Shown in pieces: positions 1-11,560 of a stretch of DNA of 62,000 bases (position 1 is its first letter; each line of letters begins with the position of its first letter). Below the pieces are notes generated by a model, which had not been told where the DNA came from, did not search any database, and was given only the letters and a program-made list of their open reading frames with translations. The DNA is from Symbiodinium natans. Lineage: Eukaryota > Sar > Dinophyceae > Suessiales > Symbiodiniaceae. The stretch covers positions 1-62,000 of the forward strand of contig CAJNDS010000260.1 of the NCBI GenBank assembly GCA_905221605.1, read 5' to 3'. The position numbers and the translations under genes are program-made.

Positions 1-289
1 CCATCCACGAGGTGCTCAATATTCGGCCTACTTTCAGCCTCGTCTACAGTTCAAGCCTTCTTGGATCATCATACATCCTGATCTTGGTACATCGGGATCT
101 GCAGAAGGTCTCAAGAATGCCCGCGGCGCGGAGTCATGTCTGGGGCACGTTGGGAGGCCTGATCTGAGGTGCATGCGCACTGAGAGGCAGTAGTCCTGAT
201 AAAGACGTGCATGGCTAAGTCTAAGCATGGCCGAGCAGGAGGACGATTCGTTGCACCATCCTTCAACGCCCCAACCCCATGACAATGGC

Positions 290-3200
290 AGGTCCTGATT
301 CGCCTTGTGCTTGATGAAGCTCTGAGACACCTCCGAGAAAACAGGGGAGTTTTAGGGGGGAGCCAAGCCTCAAAACACTGAGACACTGCGCCTCATCGGC
401 CCCGGGCTCCGGGCTCCGAAGCTCTTTCCCCCAATTTCACAAGACCTGATCCCCCTAATCTGGCCTCCCACTCGAACTCCGGCGAAGAGCCGCAACTCCA
501 AAGGATGATGTCTTCACCATCCTAGGCTTGAGGCTCTGAACGGAGCTTAGAGAATGTGTGCGAGAGCGCGTGTGCCGTGTGTGTGCCATGTGTGTGCCAG
601 ATGTGTGGACCGGCTCCAGCTCTTTGGTGCTCATGGGGAGAGGACTCTTCTGCTTAAGGACATGTCTCGGGCCGCCGGCCATCAAGTGGCCTTGCCGGAT
701 GGAGAGGCAGTACCTCAAGAAAAGTAGAGAACTCGACAGAAACACTGCACCGAGCTCGTGCGCACTCGACGAGCGCTCTCGAGCGCGCTCGAGCGCACAT
801 GGCGCACGAGCGCACACGAGCGCGCACGAGCGCACACGAGCGCGCACGAGGGCGCACGAGTGCCCACGAGCGAAGAACGTGGTCAAAGTATGACAAAGCT
901 CACTGGGATTTTGAGTCCGCAGCTTCGGATTCGGCTCCCAGCGGATCAGGTTGCCCTCTCTGGACCATCGCACGTCGGTGCCCTGGGCTGAGAGGGACTG
1001 TGGCGTCGACTGGCGCTTTCCTGGTGTTTGACGTGCTGTGCGTGGCTTTGTTGCTTTGTCCTGCGAAATCCGCTTGCTTTGCCCTGCTTGGCCTCCAGAC
1101 CCCAGCTCCACACCTGTCGGCCGCCACCTTGCTGCCATCTCCAGCAGGAAGGCCTAAGTAGCTTCTGCACAGGCTGATTCTTTCACACAGACTCCGAAGC
1201 AGATGGCCCGCCACAGTGTAACATGTCATAGCTACTCCCTGGATTCAGCCAGCTCTGATTTAGTAGCCGGGCTCCAGACGAACGGACAGACATTTGTTGC
1301 GATCCGTTTCCATCCTGATGAGCTTGCCTGAAGTTTCTGAATGAGGCAGGGCAGCACAGCCGATCTTGGCTTCAACTCAAACACCGCCTCGAACATGAAA
1401 CCAGTACTGCATCAACACTGCAGGGTTGCATGCATCTCAGGTCTGGACCGTCGAATGCCCATTTGTCGTTCATGCCACCCTCGGAAATGCACATTGGCTT
1501 ACACTAACATGCCTGTTCAGATTGCACTTGCTCGAGGAGGAAACCACCGTCCAAAGGATGATGTCCGCACCATCCATCGGGTTGTCATTGCGCCTTCAGA
1601 ATACTGCGCAATGAAGCTTCATGCCAGAATTGGCCTCGTGAATTCGCAGCTCACAGAGTTGCCACGGCCCGAGGCCACGGCACTGCCATGGCATATCTTG
1701 GGTTCGCCTTGTACTTGATGAACTCGCCGTCTACGTCCTGGCATGTTCGAGGGCTCTCTGTGGGCACTTGCACATGCACGTCTTCCAAGCTTGCCGGCAA
1801 GACCCAGTGGAACTCTTTGGACTCACTGCAGCGCCATAGGATGATGTCGGAGCCATCACCCGCCTCCCGCAGCTTTCCAACTCCTAAAGTTCACAAGACA
1901 AGGCACCGACAATGCCGCGAGCATGCACAAGCCTTGCCCTCGCGCACGCTCAGGCAGTATGAGGGGTCTGCCTGCCAGGCCGCCAGGCTGCTAGGCTCTC
2001 GTTTTTTGAAAGCGTTGATCGTGTCATCTTGTCTGCCCATGCATCTTCGTGACACTTCAAGGAGGGTTCATCGTATTCGCCGGAACTGCTTCTGCTTCGG
2101 AGCAGACTGTGTCGTGATTGTCTGCCTCGTACTGGATGTACATGCCGTTCACCTCCAGTGTCCCACACAGTGGTTTCATTGACTTCGCCCTCTTTTAGCG
2201 AGGGTACAACGTCTGAGCTTGCGACTTTGAACTTGTGCTCAGCATCTTTGGTCTCGGCATGTTCATGCACTCTGACTGCAAGCTGAAGATGGCTAGAAAT
2301 GGCTGAACCTTCGCGGGTGTCCGCTTACTTGGCTTCCCACACAATGCCACAGAATGACATCGACACCTCGCTAGTCCGCACTTGGTCAGAAAGCTCAAAG
2401 AGATCGACAAGAAATCGAGGGAAAAAGGCTTTACCATCTCATATTCAGCATAGCATGCACATGCCCCAAAAGACAAAAAGGCTCGAAAGGCTCAGCAAGT
2501 GGCCGTTGGCAACTTTGCCTTCCCGCCTTAGAGACAAGGAACGAAGCACTCTCAATTACTCTCAGGAATACTTACCACCTTGATTCATACAAGTCTAAGT
2601 ACTCGTGAGTTCCCATTCACAAGCCTTCCAGCCCAAGTAGCCCAAGTACTCATGGTGTTTGTTGGCCCTGATTGCCTAGACGGGCCTAGCCAATCCTAGC
2701 CAATAATCTCCGTTCTGCTAACGATATCGTCAGCCTGTGTTAAGCATGCGAACTTAAGCCCCTCCTGCCCTTGTTTATCCAGCACGAAGAAAAACTGTAC
2801 TACCCGCAGCTAATCCCAACAAAGCTTGAGCTGCTGCCGCGCACTGGACCATTGGGGTATGTTCTGTGCTTACTTGATGTGTTTTCATGACTCATTTCGC
2901 AAAGTACCTGTGCTTTTCACTTCATCTGCAAACAGTGTGAAACCAGGCACGGCAAGATCATAGGAAGCAAGAGGATAAAGAACTATCTCAACCTTGTTGG
3001 CACTTGGTTTCTTGATGTGCTTTTCCTTCCATCGGTTGCGTAGATGGAAGTTAAGCAGCGTGTGACGGTTCAATTCATGCTCTTCTTCTGAACGCTCATG
3101 AGCAGGTAGGGCTGATGACGAAAGCATTTCATGACATGCTGCTCACAAAGACTCAAGAACGGCAGCAAGGAGAGAAATGACAGCCTGCTATGTCCCCCTT

Positions 3201-3400
3201 TATCTGTACTCTGGTGCTCTTGTTGCGGTTGCTTTCCTTCCCTGAGTCCTTTGCAGCCTTACACTCGCTGTCACGTGTCGTTTGTACGATGCTGTCGAAT
3301 CGAACCGAGCATCACCCCTTACAAGCCCAAGTGCTCAGCTAGGGCCCCGGCAGACTCATGCAGTACTGCGGATTCGGCTTGTACTTCAGAAAGCTGTTTT
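290..3400 (-). CDS. Tandem-repeat protein, possibly beta-trefoil (ricin-B-like fold); partial, multi-exon
   Basis: Not a known gene by name. Spaced minus-strand pieces repeat two half-motifs. The first is an 'IKYKANPxYxMxVPG' type: FLKYKPNPQYCMSLPG near 3345-3400, YIQYEADNHDTVC near 2100-2145, FIKYKANPRYAMAVP near 1690-1735 and FIKHKANQD near 300-330. The second is a 'DGxDIILWxC....EFxW' type: DGSDIILWRCSESKEFHW near 1800-1860, NDNPMDGADIILW near 1560-1602 and DGEDIILWSCGSSPEFEW near 480-525. The order (first half, NDN-DG turn, IILW, F-x-W) resembles the QxW repeats of ricin-B-type beta-trefoil domains, which usually bind carbohydrate. This family call is inference. No enzymatic or toxin chain is seen. 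Exact exon edges were not fixed except an AG|G-like acceptor near 333. A degenerate member (SYDLAVPG) lies near 2950-2975. The gene continues past the left edge and lies downstream of the kinase gene on the same strand. Confidence 0.5.
752..873. repeat. Short tandem repeat, 10-bp GAGCGCACAC-like unit
   Basis: About twelve imperfect copies of a ten-base unit (gagcgcacac / gagcgcgcac). It lies inside the repeat-domain gene, between the exon near 1560-1602 and the exon near 480-525, so it is probably intronic. Arg/Ala-rich frames across it are repeat artefacts. Confidence 0.9.
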
Positions 3401-3558
3401 TGAGAATCCAGCGCCTGCTCGGAACGAATGCTGTAACGTTGTACAAGTGCTCAACAAAGCCAAGGCTCCGGCTGTTCCCCGAATGCTTCTACCCAGCAAG
3501 GCAGGCTCAGGATGCCTTTGAAAGGAGATGAAAGGAGATTCACCGAATGAAGCTACAC

Positions 3559-4295
3559 TCAGAGCAAGATCATCGAGGAGCAGAGGCGAAGCAAGACGCG
3601 ACCATTCAGGCTTGACTCATCGTGACGTTTTTGCCAAGGTCCACGTGTATGGCAGTATGGGTACAAGCAGCACAACGCCGAGCTGCAAAGCATCATCCTC
3701 GGCCTGAACATCGCCGCCTTCGTTGAAAGTTCGGCGATCAAGCTTCCCACGGCCCCCTGCGCTACATGCCGATTCACTAAGGACCCTGCCATGTTTCTCG
3801 GCGCGAGTTCGTGGTCTACGTCCCGCTGTGAGCTACAGACGATCAAATGCTGCAGGGATCTGAGCACGTGCGAGAAAACAGCCGAAAGGCAAGAGCAGTC
3901 CCCCTATGGCACAGGGACGTATTGGTTGCTACCAATTGGGGGGGCAAACGGCTCACAACATGAAACAGCATATTGTAGCACTGGCACCTGGCTGCAGGTC
4001 TGGAAGGGCCAGTCGCCACGCGCCTCTGCACATTGGAGGCATGGCTGCCAGATGCTGCCAGATTACATGGCAAAAAGACGGCACAAAACCCTGACTGCTT
4101 GCTCTTTTCTCTCAAAAGACGCAGGACTTCATCTTCTTGGCCGCTGCGAAGACAGCAGACCGCGCCACGAGGGGCGCGGGCCGCTTGGCGGGGCCCAGCG
4201 CCACCGGGTTGGCGCGCGGATTTGCTGTCTCGTTGCCTTCGAGTATCTTCGGGCATCCGGCCGACGACCGATGACCGCCCCGAAGGCCAAAGCAT
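3559..4295 (-). other. Minus-strand coding-like pieces, unidentified
   Basis: I do not recognise a family. Two open stretches on the minus strand read like protein: one near 4120-4180 with 'GQEDEVLRLLREK' (helical, charged) and one near 3690-3850 with 'SSQRDVDHELAPRNMAGS' and 'VGSLIAELSTKAAMF'. They lie in different frames and would need an intron between them. The region sits between the kinase stop codon (4491) and the repeat-domain gene, in the same orientation. It could be 5' exons of the repeat-domain gene or a separate small gene. Confidence 0.3.
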
Positions 4296-4490
4296 AAATA
4301 GGAAACATTAGGAAACCCTCAAGTTGAAAGGCGAGCCTGCAAGTTCCCTTCGATCCCCAAATCCAAGAGCATGAGACATCACAAATTACGCCGCATGAGT
4401 GTCACGAGGAAAAATGTTTTCAGTGTTGCCCAATTGCCACCAAGTTGAGTAGCACAGTAACAGCATGTGGCAAGGCTCTCAAAGCTCTCA

Positions 4491-5782
4491 CTAAACTTCA
4501 ATCGGGCGGCGATGCTCACGCCAAGTGGGCATGTTGTGAGGTTCCTGCGGCGCCGGTGCCTGAAGAAACCAGTGGTGCTGCAGGGCCTGTGCTGCGGTCA
4601 CGCGCTTCGCGGGGTCGAAGGTCAAGGCCCGGTTCAGCAGGTCCAAGCCTGTGCAAATCTCCGCAGTGTGCCATTGTGGACTTTCATGAATAGTGATTTC
4701 ATTCTTTCACAAGGGTCTGTACAAGGCCTGGATACTCTCAGCGTATCTAATGTATAATCAGCGCGCACTGCTAACTGGTTTCTGCCGCTCGCCCCACTTG
4801 CTCTGGTCTGGAAGCGGAAATCGATGTGCGCTACTTGCCCCACTTGCCCCGCCAACCAATTTCTCACACTTGCCCCGCTTGCCCCACTCGCCCCACTGAC
4901 CCCGCTTGACCAGCTTGCCTCACCTGCCCCACCAGCCGGTTTGAGGCGCATATTGTGTCGGGGGCAAGCACGGCCTGCAATCCCTTACTTTGAAGGCATA
5001 TGGGTTTCGGGGGGGGAGGGGGAGGGATGGATTGTGGCCAGCCAAAGTCTTCCTGAAAGGGAAAGGGGGGGGGGGCAAGTGACAAGTGGGCCAAAGTCAA
5101 GTAGCTCTTCCGGGTCAGTGGGGTAAGTGAGGCAAGTGGGGCACTAATCAACATCAACGGGCGCAAACAAGTGGGGAAAGTGGGGCACCATTTCAATTAG
5201 TGGTTGCCGGGGAAGCTCGCAATCTCATGTGCTTGAAAGTTAAACCCGACATGACTCCCTTCCACCGAGGTACAGCTGTCCGGCATATCAGGAAACTTGA
5301 CGCCCAAGTTGTTGTAGGTACTCTCTGGGAGTTTGAAGCTTTTGTAGTGCTGGAGCCGCTCAAGGCCAGGCCAGATCCTCGGCGAGGGCGTCCCGAGCAG
5401 AGCACAAGTCAGCTGCAGCTGGTGCTCCTCACACTTTCCTTCAGGGGCCATGAGGGCCATGATAATTACCCTACCCTGTGTTCGGTTCTCGAATGTTCTC
5501 AAGAGACGACGGTGAAAGACGACGGTGAAAGACGACGACGGCGAATGCATGGCGAGTCCTGGCAGAAGAGGGCGTTTCAGCAACAGCTCTCCAAAGTTGC
5601 AGCCCACGGACCACATGTCCACGGCCATTGTGTAGCTCTGGGCACCAAACAGCAGCTCCGGAGCTCGGTACCAAAGCGTCACAACATTCACGGTGACCGG
5701 CTTCTGCACATCCGTGAACTCCCTGAAAAACACAATGGCGCAGTGCGCGTCTCTGCACGCTAGGTTCGCGAGGCCACTCCCA

Positions 5783-5831
<49 letters not shown>

Positions 5832-6953
5832 GGAACATAGCGAGCCTACATGGAAAGGCTTTCTGGGTTGCAACGTGAAGCAGCGCCTCGCCAATCCGAA
5901 GTCTGCCAGTTTCAGAACACCCCGGTTGTTCCTCGAAGTATCGTTGTCTCAAAGCTGCGGGTGTTTCGGGAAATCAAGAAGACACAAAGGTGCACAGAAG
6001 ACACATGATGCCCTGAATCGCACATGCAGCGGGGGCAAAGTGCAAGAACGACATGCTCTTCGAACAGGTGCAGACAAGCATCAAAAGGAGGTTTGAAAGC
6101 TTAATGTCGCGGTGGATGACAAAAGCTGCGTGTAAGCACTCCACCGCCTCAAGGCTCCCAGAGGCTTCGGGATGTCTGCTGCTACAGAGTAACATCCGTG
6201 AGTAAGCTTTTTGGGGCGTTGTCCAAAGATCGCTGTCAGATACGTCGCACTATTGTACTTTTATGTACTTATTGTATCCTGCAACCAACTCTGGCGGTCG
6301 AGAGCTTACCTTCGTTGGTTGCTTCTGCTTGCAAGGTGCCCTCAGCAACTGGAGCGTGAGGCATTTCACCTCCGCCTCACTGAAGGGCCGCTCCATGAGA
6401 TCCTTGGAGTCGGAAGAAGTCCATTCGCTGGGACTTCGAAAATGCAGTCGAACAGTCGAACGGGCAGCACGACGGCTTCAGCCCAGGTTCGAGCAGAGCA
6501 CCAACGTCATGCTCGCAGTACTCGAAAACAAGAAATACACTGCCCGGCTGCCTGGACAAAGGGACGCAGCTCATGTGGATAATATGCCCAAGTGGTGAAG
6601 CCAAGTCGAATTCCTGACACGCTGCCTGCCACAAGCTACCTCGCGCAGCTCCACGATATTCGGGTGCCGCAACCTCCGATGCCAGTGAAAAGAACACTGA
6701 TTGGCACGATACCGCCACTGTAGCACTTACAAATACTGTACCAGTTTTTCCGGTTCAACTTTTGTTATAGACTTCTTGGGAGCCGTTTGAGCAGCCGGAT
6801 CTCGCGAAGGGAGCTCTTGGGGAAGCCCTCCTTCTCGGCATGGATGCGGACCTGTCATCAATCCAACTTGGACTTGGAGAGGTGGGCTCGAATCCAACTG
6901 GCCTTCTTTAGGGCCACGATCTCACCGTTCTCAGTATCCCTGGCACGATAGAC
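4491..6953 (-). CDS. CDK10/CDK11-family cyclin-dependent protein kinase (ten exons; first exon missing)
   Basis: Ser/Thr kinase of the CDK10/CDK11 group, probably cyclin-dependent and nuclear. Exons: 6953-6903, 6851-6784, 6673-6626, 6551-6491, 6402-6340, 6147-6083, 5931-5887, 5722-5559, 5438-5274 and 4648-4491 (TAG stop). They join in frame to 295 residues. In order: [17 protein letters not shown] (catalytic Lys), [11 protein letters not shown] (the PSTAIRE/PITSLRE helix), [40 protein letters not shown] (HRD loop), [12 protein letters not shown] (DFG), [14 protein letters not shown] (APE), [42 protein letters not shown] and [15 protein letters not shown]. Spacing matches CDK10 almost without gaps, while DMWSVG and MPTW also recall CDK11. 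Intron donors are GC (5), GA (3) and GT (1). The exon with the glycine-rich loop was not found upstream of 6956, so the start is unknown. Intron 7 holds a CA repeat. Confidence 0.94.
4822..5195. repeat. CTTGCCCCA-type repeats in complementary clusters within a kinase intron
   Basis: Inside the last and longest kinase intron (5273-4649, 625 nt) the + strand has cttgccccac-like units at about 4835-4935 and the complementary ggggcaagtg-like units at about 5090-5190. The two clusters could pair into an imperfect hairpin. A G/C-homopolymer-rich spacer (about 5005-5080) lies between them. Gly/Ala/Ser-rich frames across this are not coding. Confidence 0.7.
5784..5831. repeat. (CA)24 microsatellite in kinase intron 7
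   Basis: Uninterrupted CA dinucleotide run of about 48 nt. It lies wholly inside the 164-nt GC-AG intron (5886-5723) between the DFG and APE exons of the kinase gene. The poly-Val/Cys frame across it is an artefact. Confidence 0.97.
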
Positions 6954-6955
6954 CT

Positions 6956-8180
6956 GGCATGTGTCTTGACTTCTCCGCTGACCATCACCCCATCCCAAGC
7001 CCCCGCGGCCGCCCCCGCCCTCGCCCCCAACCCGGCCCGATATTCCTTCCTGCGCACTTGACCTCCCGAAGGAGGCCGCCCCAGGGGGCGTGCCCGCTCT
7101 CGCTCTCGCTCGCTCTCGCTCTGGGGCCCAGGGCCATGCCATCTGTGATGGATATCGTCCTCTTGCGGAGCCGTATTTTGGCTCTGCATAACTTGCTGTA
7201 ATCCAAGCTAAGCCAGTCCGCACTTTACAGCTAGCTGCGCCGAATACCGTCTGGGACAGAACTCGAGCTGTTTTTGAATGCAAAGGGCCTGCGTAGGTCG
7301 AATCAAATCCTAGTTGAAGCGCCTTGATTCAACTCATTTCAACTCTCAGCAGTTGAAGCAAGGGTCGTTTCAAGCAACGGTCAAGAAGGTGTGTGGTACA
7401 GTTTTTCTCGACGACCTCCCTTTTGGATCTTTTGGTGGAAGCTTTAAAGCTCCGAAAGCGCAAAAAACTCCCAAAACGCCGAAAGCAGAGGATGAATTGA
7501 GGGAGCACGGAGAACCGTAAAGACAGAGGAAAGGCGAGGAAAAGAGAGCGCGGGATTCAGAGCAAAACTTTTTTGGAGCTCGCTCAGATTTGAACAGAAC
7601 GATGAAAATGAAAAGCGCAAAACCAGGTGGCCTTCCGACGGTGCTCTTGAAGACGTGTTGAGATGTGCTTACATGTGTGCAAATGCGTGCAAATGTGTTG
7701 TTTTATATGTGTTTACACGTGTGTCAATGTGTTTAAGCCACTTTGGTCCCTTTTCGAATTCTTAAGCTCTTAAGAAGCCATTGACGTCAGGTGATCTTGT
7801 GAAGGAATCTCGCCGCAGGGACTGTGCCATAGCTTCCCTCACCCAGCCGGTTAAGCTTCTCGAAGACCTCCACACCTCCACACAACTGCCAAGCCGTCCG
7901 AGACTGCCTCTTCTGACTGACGATCTCCTAAGGCAGCATGCCTCGACACCGGCCCAGGTAGCCAGCGGTTGCACTGGCCATGGGCCGGCAGCAGCGGAGG
8001 CAAGGGAGCGTCTAGGGTTGAGATGGTTTTAGTTGGAGGTTGAGAGATTCTGGGCACCCCAACTGCAACAAGGTGGAGAGCCGGGGCTTTGAGTGGTCCC
8101 CCTTTAACTTGAAAAATCCAGGATGGGAGTTGCAAAACGATTTGCAACCTGGGCAGTACCAGATAGTAGCCATCTTGAGC
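6956..8180. other. Region upstream of the kinase exons; no exon recognised
   Basis: By position this should contain the kinase's N-terminal exon or exons (glycine-rich loop) and possibly its start, but I find no convincing G-x-G-x-x-G coding piece in any minus frame. It holds a GC-rich, CT-repeat stretch (about 6990-7125, cgctctcgct units) and TG-rich sequence (about 7660-7735). A plus-strand frame near 8040-8200 gives protein-like 'NPGWELQNDLQPGQYQ' but matches nothing I know. Confidence 0.4.
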
Positions 8181-8181
8181 T

Positions 8182-8746
8182 TCAAAATGGTATGCGGCAA
8201 TGCAAACAAGGCAAGGAAAGCCCGTCTTTGGGCCCTAATTCATCAAGGATCGTCAGCTTTGGGCCTAGAACCAGCCGCTGAAAGGCAAGCTCCTTCGTCG
8301 AGAGGGTAAAACGCAGGCGCCTCGGAGCTGCCGTTGCAAAACACGATGAGATGACATGTTCCATGAAACCTTTGATGAACTCGATGAGATGCGCTGGAGG
8401 TCGAGGAAAACTGAGCCCCGTTCGAACACTGCTGTGCGCGGTGATGCCATGCCGTCATCACCTCTTGCAAAGCTGTGTGACACCAACTCTTTGCACTTAG
8501 GAGTCCTTGGAGCTCTGCACTGAACTCTACCCACTGGATGCGGAGGGCTTTTGACGTGGCGTGATTTGCGCTTCTAGTTGGGGGACATTTTGCGACGTTC
8601 CGCGGACATGCTTGTCCTCTCGCAGCTGCAAAGAGATCCATGAAGGATACCAGCAAAAATCCACTGATCATACATGGAAATCCGAGACCAAGACAAGTGA
8701 TGCTGTGGCTGAGCGCTTCCACTTCTCCTTCAAGAGAGAGCAACAA
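8182..8746 (-). other. Minus-strand coding-like pieces, unidentified
   Basis: Two overlapping minus frames read like protein: 'LRIQWVEFSAELQGLL' with 'TALQEVMTAWHHRAQQ' (about 8440-8545), and 'AHLIEFIKGFMEHVISS' with 'STKELAFQRLVLGPKL' (about 8235-8400), the latter preceded by a CTCCAG acceptor-like edge. This suggests two exons of one gene in the same direction as the kinase. No family is recognised. Confidence 0.35.
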
Positions 8747-8749
8747 GAA

Positions 8750-11560
8750 CTCTGGCGACCGATTTTGATTTACGATTGTTTGGGTACGCCAGTGCAGCCC
8801 TCTCCATGAAACCTTGCAGGTTTACAGCCGGCCTCGGATGTATGAGCCCGGCGCATCTCCAACCAGGAATATCTGCAAGGGCGTCTCTTGCGCAGGCTGG
8901 CGCCGGATTAGAGAGTGGGACATTGCAGTACCTTACCTATGTCGGTCTTCAAAAGAGGGCTGGGAACTCAAGGGCTACTGCATGCCATTGAGGCTTCCTC
9001 ATGAAAGTGCGTGGCAAAGCACGTAGCAAAAGAAGCCTGTCCAACACAATCCTGTCAATGCCCCACCTTCCAAAGGTCTCGGACTGCCAACCATGGAAGG
9101 CGAATTCGATGACCTCTACAGGAGAAGAAACATTCCTCGACAACACCAAATACGGCGGCAAACCAGTACAAGTCTGCACAGATGTCTTTGTATCCTTTCG
9201 TGTGCACATACCAGCTCTACACACACGGAAACAAAAAGAAGACCAACGAGACACCACCCACTTTCAGACAGGCACAACATCCAGTCTGCTCACTTCTCAA
9301 CGGGACACAAGCCGGAGATAAATAAGTAACAAATGAGTCCGACAGTTCGACAGTCCGACAGTCCGACGGTCCCAGACGGGCGTCACAGCATGCAGGGGCG
9401 ATACGTTCACAGAGGAGACAGGTGGAATCAAGTGGAAGACAAATGAACGAGTCCACCAGTAGTCCACCAATGTCCCAGGTGTCACAGCACGGCTTGTTCA
9501 AGCAACGCAAGGTCCCAGCTGAGTCTCAGCTAAAGCTTCCCCAGACAGATGCATCCAACAGTCCCAGATGGGAAAGAATAGCAATAAAAAGTAACTCTGC
9601 CAGCGTAGACCCAAACGGTGAGCGACTATGCAAGACCAGACGCCCAAAAGAGACGACAGTTTTTCATTTTGCGAACACAGACGTCCAAAACAGGGAAGGA
9701 GGGCACGTGCACGGCCAAAGAACGAGCAGGCACAAAGCCAAGTTAACGAAAAAGCAAGCACCACAAAGCCATGGGGAAAGCACATAAAGAAGAGAAGCAG
9801 GGCAAGTGCACGGCCAATGTGGAGGGATGCACAAAGCCAAGCCCAAGGAAAAACGCAAACATGATAGAAATCACATTCATAAGTCAATAGCACGGGCACG
9901 CTCCCTTCAGAAAGAATACACGGATACAAGAATCCAACAGAACATGACTCCATCCCAAAACCATAGACCTGAGCACTGCAACCTTTGCCCTTCAGCCGCG
10001 TATGTAAAAGGCTCCTCAACTACCCTACAAGGTACAAGGGTTGAGAGAGACGCACGAAAGTACCGTGCTTGCCACGTGAAACGAGGTTTTGCTTCGTAGC
10101 TTTGGACCCCCAAAGCCTTTTCTACAGTACAAAGAGACCCTTTCCTGGAGATGAACGTGGTTGCTGATGAAGGTTTAGTATGTTTTAGAAAGAGGCAAAA
10201 ATGCTGTAAACAGCAGTGTTTCAGGCATGTCAGAAAAGCCATGAACACTTACGACAGAAAATCAAACATTCGTCTGCAGTATGCTCGTCATAAAACGCAA
10301 AACGCTGAACATTCCAGTGTTGAGGGCACGTTCGCAAATGGCTTGTGACAGCGCGTCCTCAGCAAGGTCAAACATCTTTTGCAGCTTCTTAGTGCAAATA
10401 CCAGTGTTTCGGGCATGGTTAGAGCAACATGGACGTAACCACTCCTCCCCCCTGACTCTGGGGTATGAATTGACGATTCCTGAATTCTGCGCTTGCTTTC
10501 GGAACTCTGTGCCTGTATTTCGGCCGTGTTTCCTGATTGCGTGTACCTTTCGCAAGGCCCAAAATTAGGCCAACCTGCACACATGAATGTACGCGCAAAG
10601 GAAAAAGGCGACCCTTCTCTAACTCCCATTCTCCCTCCCAGTACCGAGTCCTCAGCCAGGTTCCGGGAAGCATTTCGAAGTCCTCGGAGGGGGAAAATAT
10701 GAAGAAAACAAAAAATCATGAGAAACACGCGTCAAAACAATAAAGTGAACGAAACAGTCCCCAGGTCCCCAGTTGTCCCAAGCCGCTCCGTGCCTGTGTC
10801 CGTTGCCGCTCGCGCAGCTTGGCGGCACCGCCTGCCGCAAGCGACCAGTTACAGAACCTTTCGAATTTAGAGAACAGCATCGAAAGGCCACAGACACGAA
10901 ATGAAGGCTGCTCGGATAACAGTGAATGCCGGTGCCCGGGCCCCGCCCCCCCAGCCCTCCGCCCCCAAACCCATGCGATCCTTGAGATGGTTGCATCTTG
11001 AGATCCCATGCGCCAAAGCAACGGCAACTCTCTCTGCATGATTGGCTGTTGGCACACCCCCAAAATCCGCTGAGAATTGGCAAATCCACCTCCGCACGGA
11101 CAAAGAGGAGACTTATTTCTACACCCCAACCTGAAACACCGACACTGCTCACGTTGCACGTCATGATCCCTCATGATCATGTATCCACGATGAAGGCGCC
11201 TACTCATTGCTAACTGACTGAATGCACTTGTCCTATGTGTCTGTCAGCCAGCTGCACGCACCGTAAGTGCCAGAGCTCGCTGGCCCAGCCCAGGAAAGCG
11301 CGCAGGGCCAGCGCAGCTGACAATGGGAAACATCAGCATGCCATCAGCGTGTTGTAGCAAGTTTAGTACTTCATACGTCCGTTGCGTCGTGCCCTTCTAC
11401 ATTCTCTGCCTATGCAGCACAAAAAGTAGCACAGACCAGCGCACTTCCGATGAATTAAAATGAAGCCCTTCACTTGGCACCTTCTTTGCCTGGTCGACCC
11501 AACGATGTCAACGTTCCATGCATCCACGGAGAGGCCTGAGTGGCCTCGGCAACCCGCCCT
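8750..11560. other. Repeat-bearing stretch without an identified gene
   Basis: I see no recognisable gene. There are short tandem copies of gacagtccga (about 9340-9375), recurring gtcccag-initiated segments (9369-9570), an imperfect ~105-bp tandem repeat (9690-9860), and repeated cagtgttt-gggcatg segments (10219-10420). A minus frame at about 10265-10430 ('TKKLQKMFDLAEDALSQA') reads like protein and may be an exon, but nothing around it confirms this. Confidence 0.4.
9690..9860. repeat. Imperfect ~105-bp tandem repeat
   Basis: Two copies of a unit running from gggcacgtgcacggcc through cacaaagccaag, starting near 9697 and 9802, with a partial third half-unit (cacaaagccatgg) between them. The 173-residue minus frame at 9498-10019, rich in Leu/Phe/Cys, is largely explained by this repeat. 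Confidence 0.65.

Noticed and set aside
7172-7192. CCGTATTTTGGCTC, partial likeness to the spliced leader
   Set aside because: Lacks the central bases and the terminal CAAG; a chance match is likely.
9498-10019. 173-codon Cys/Leu/Phe-rich minus frame like a multi-span membrane protein
   Set aside because: Mostly a ~105-bp tandem repeat and surrounding short repeats; no conserved motif.
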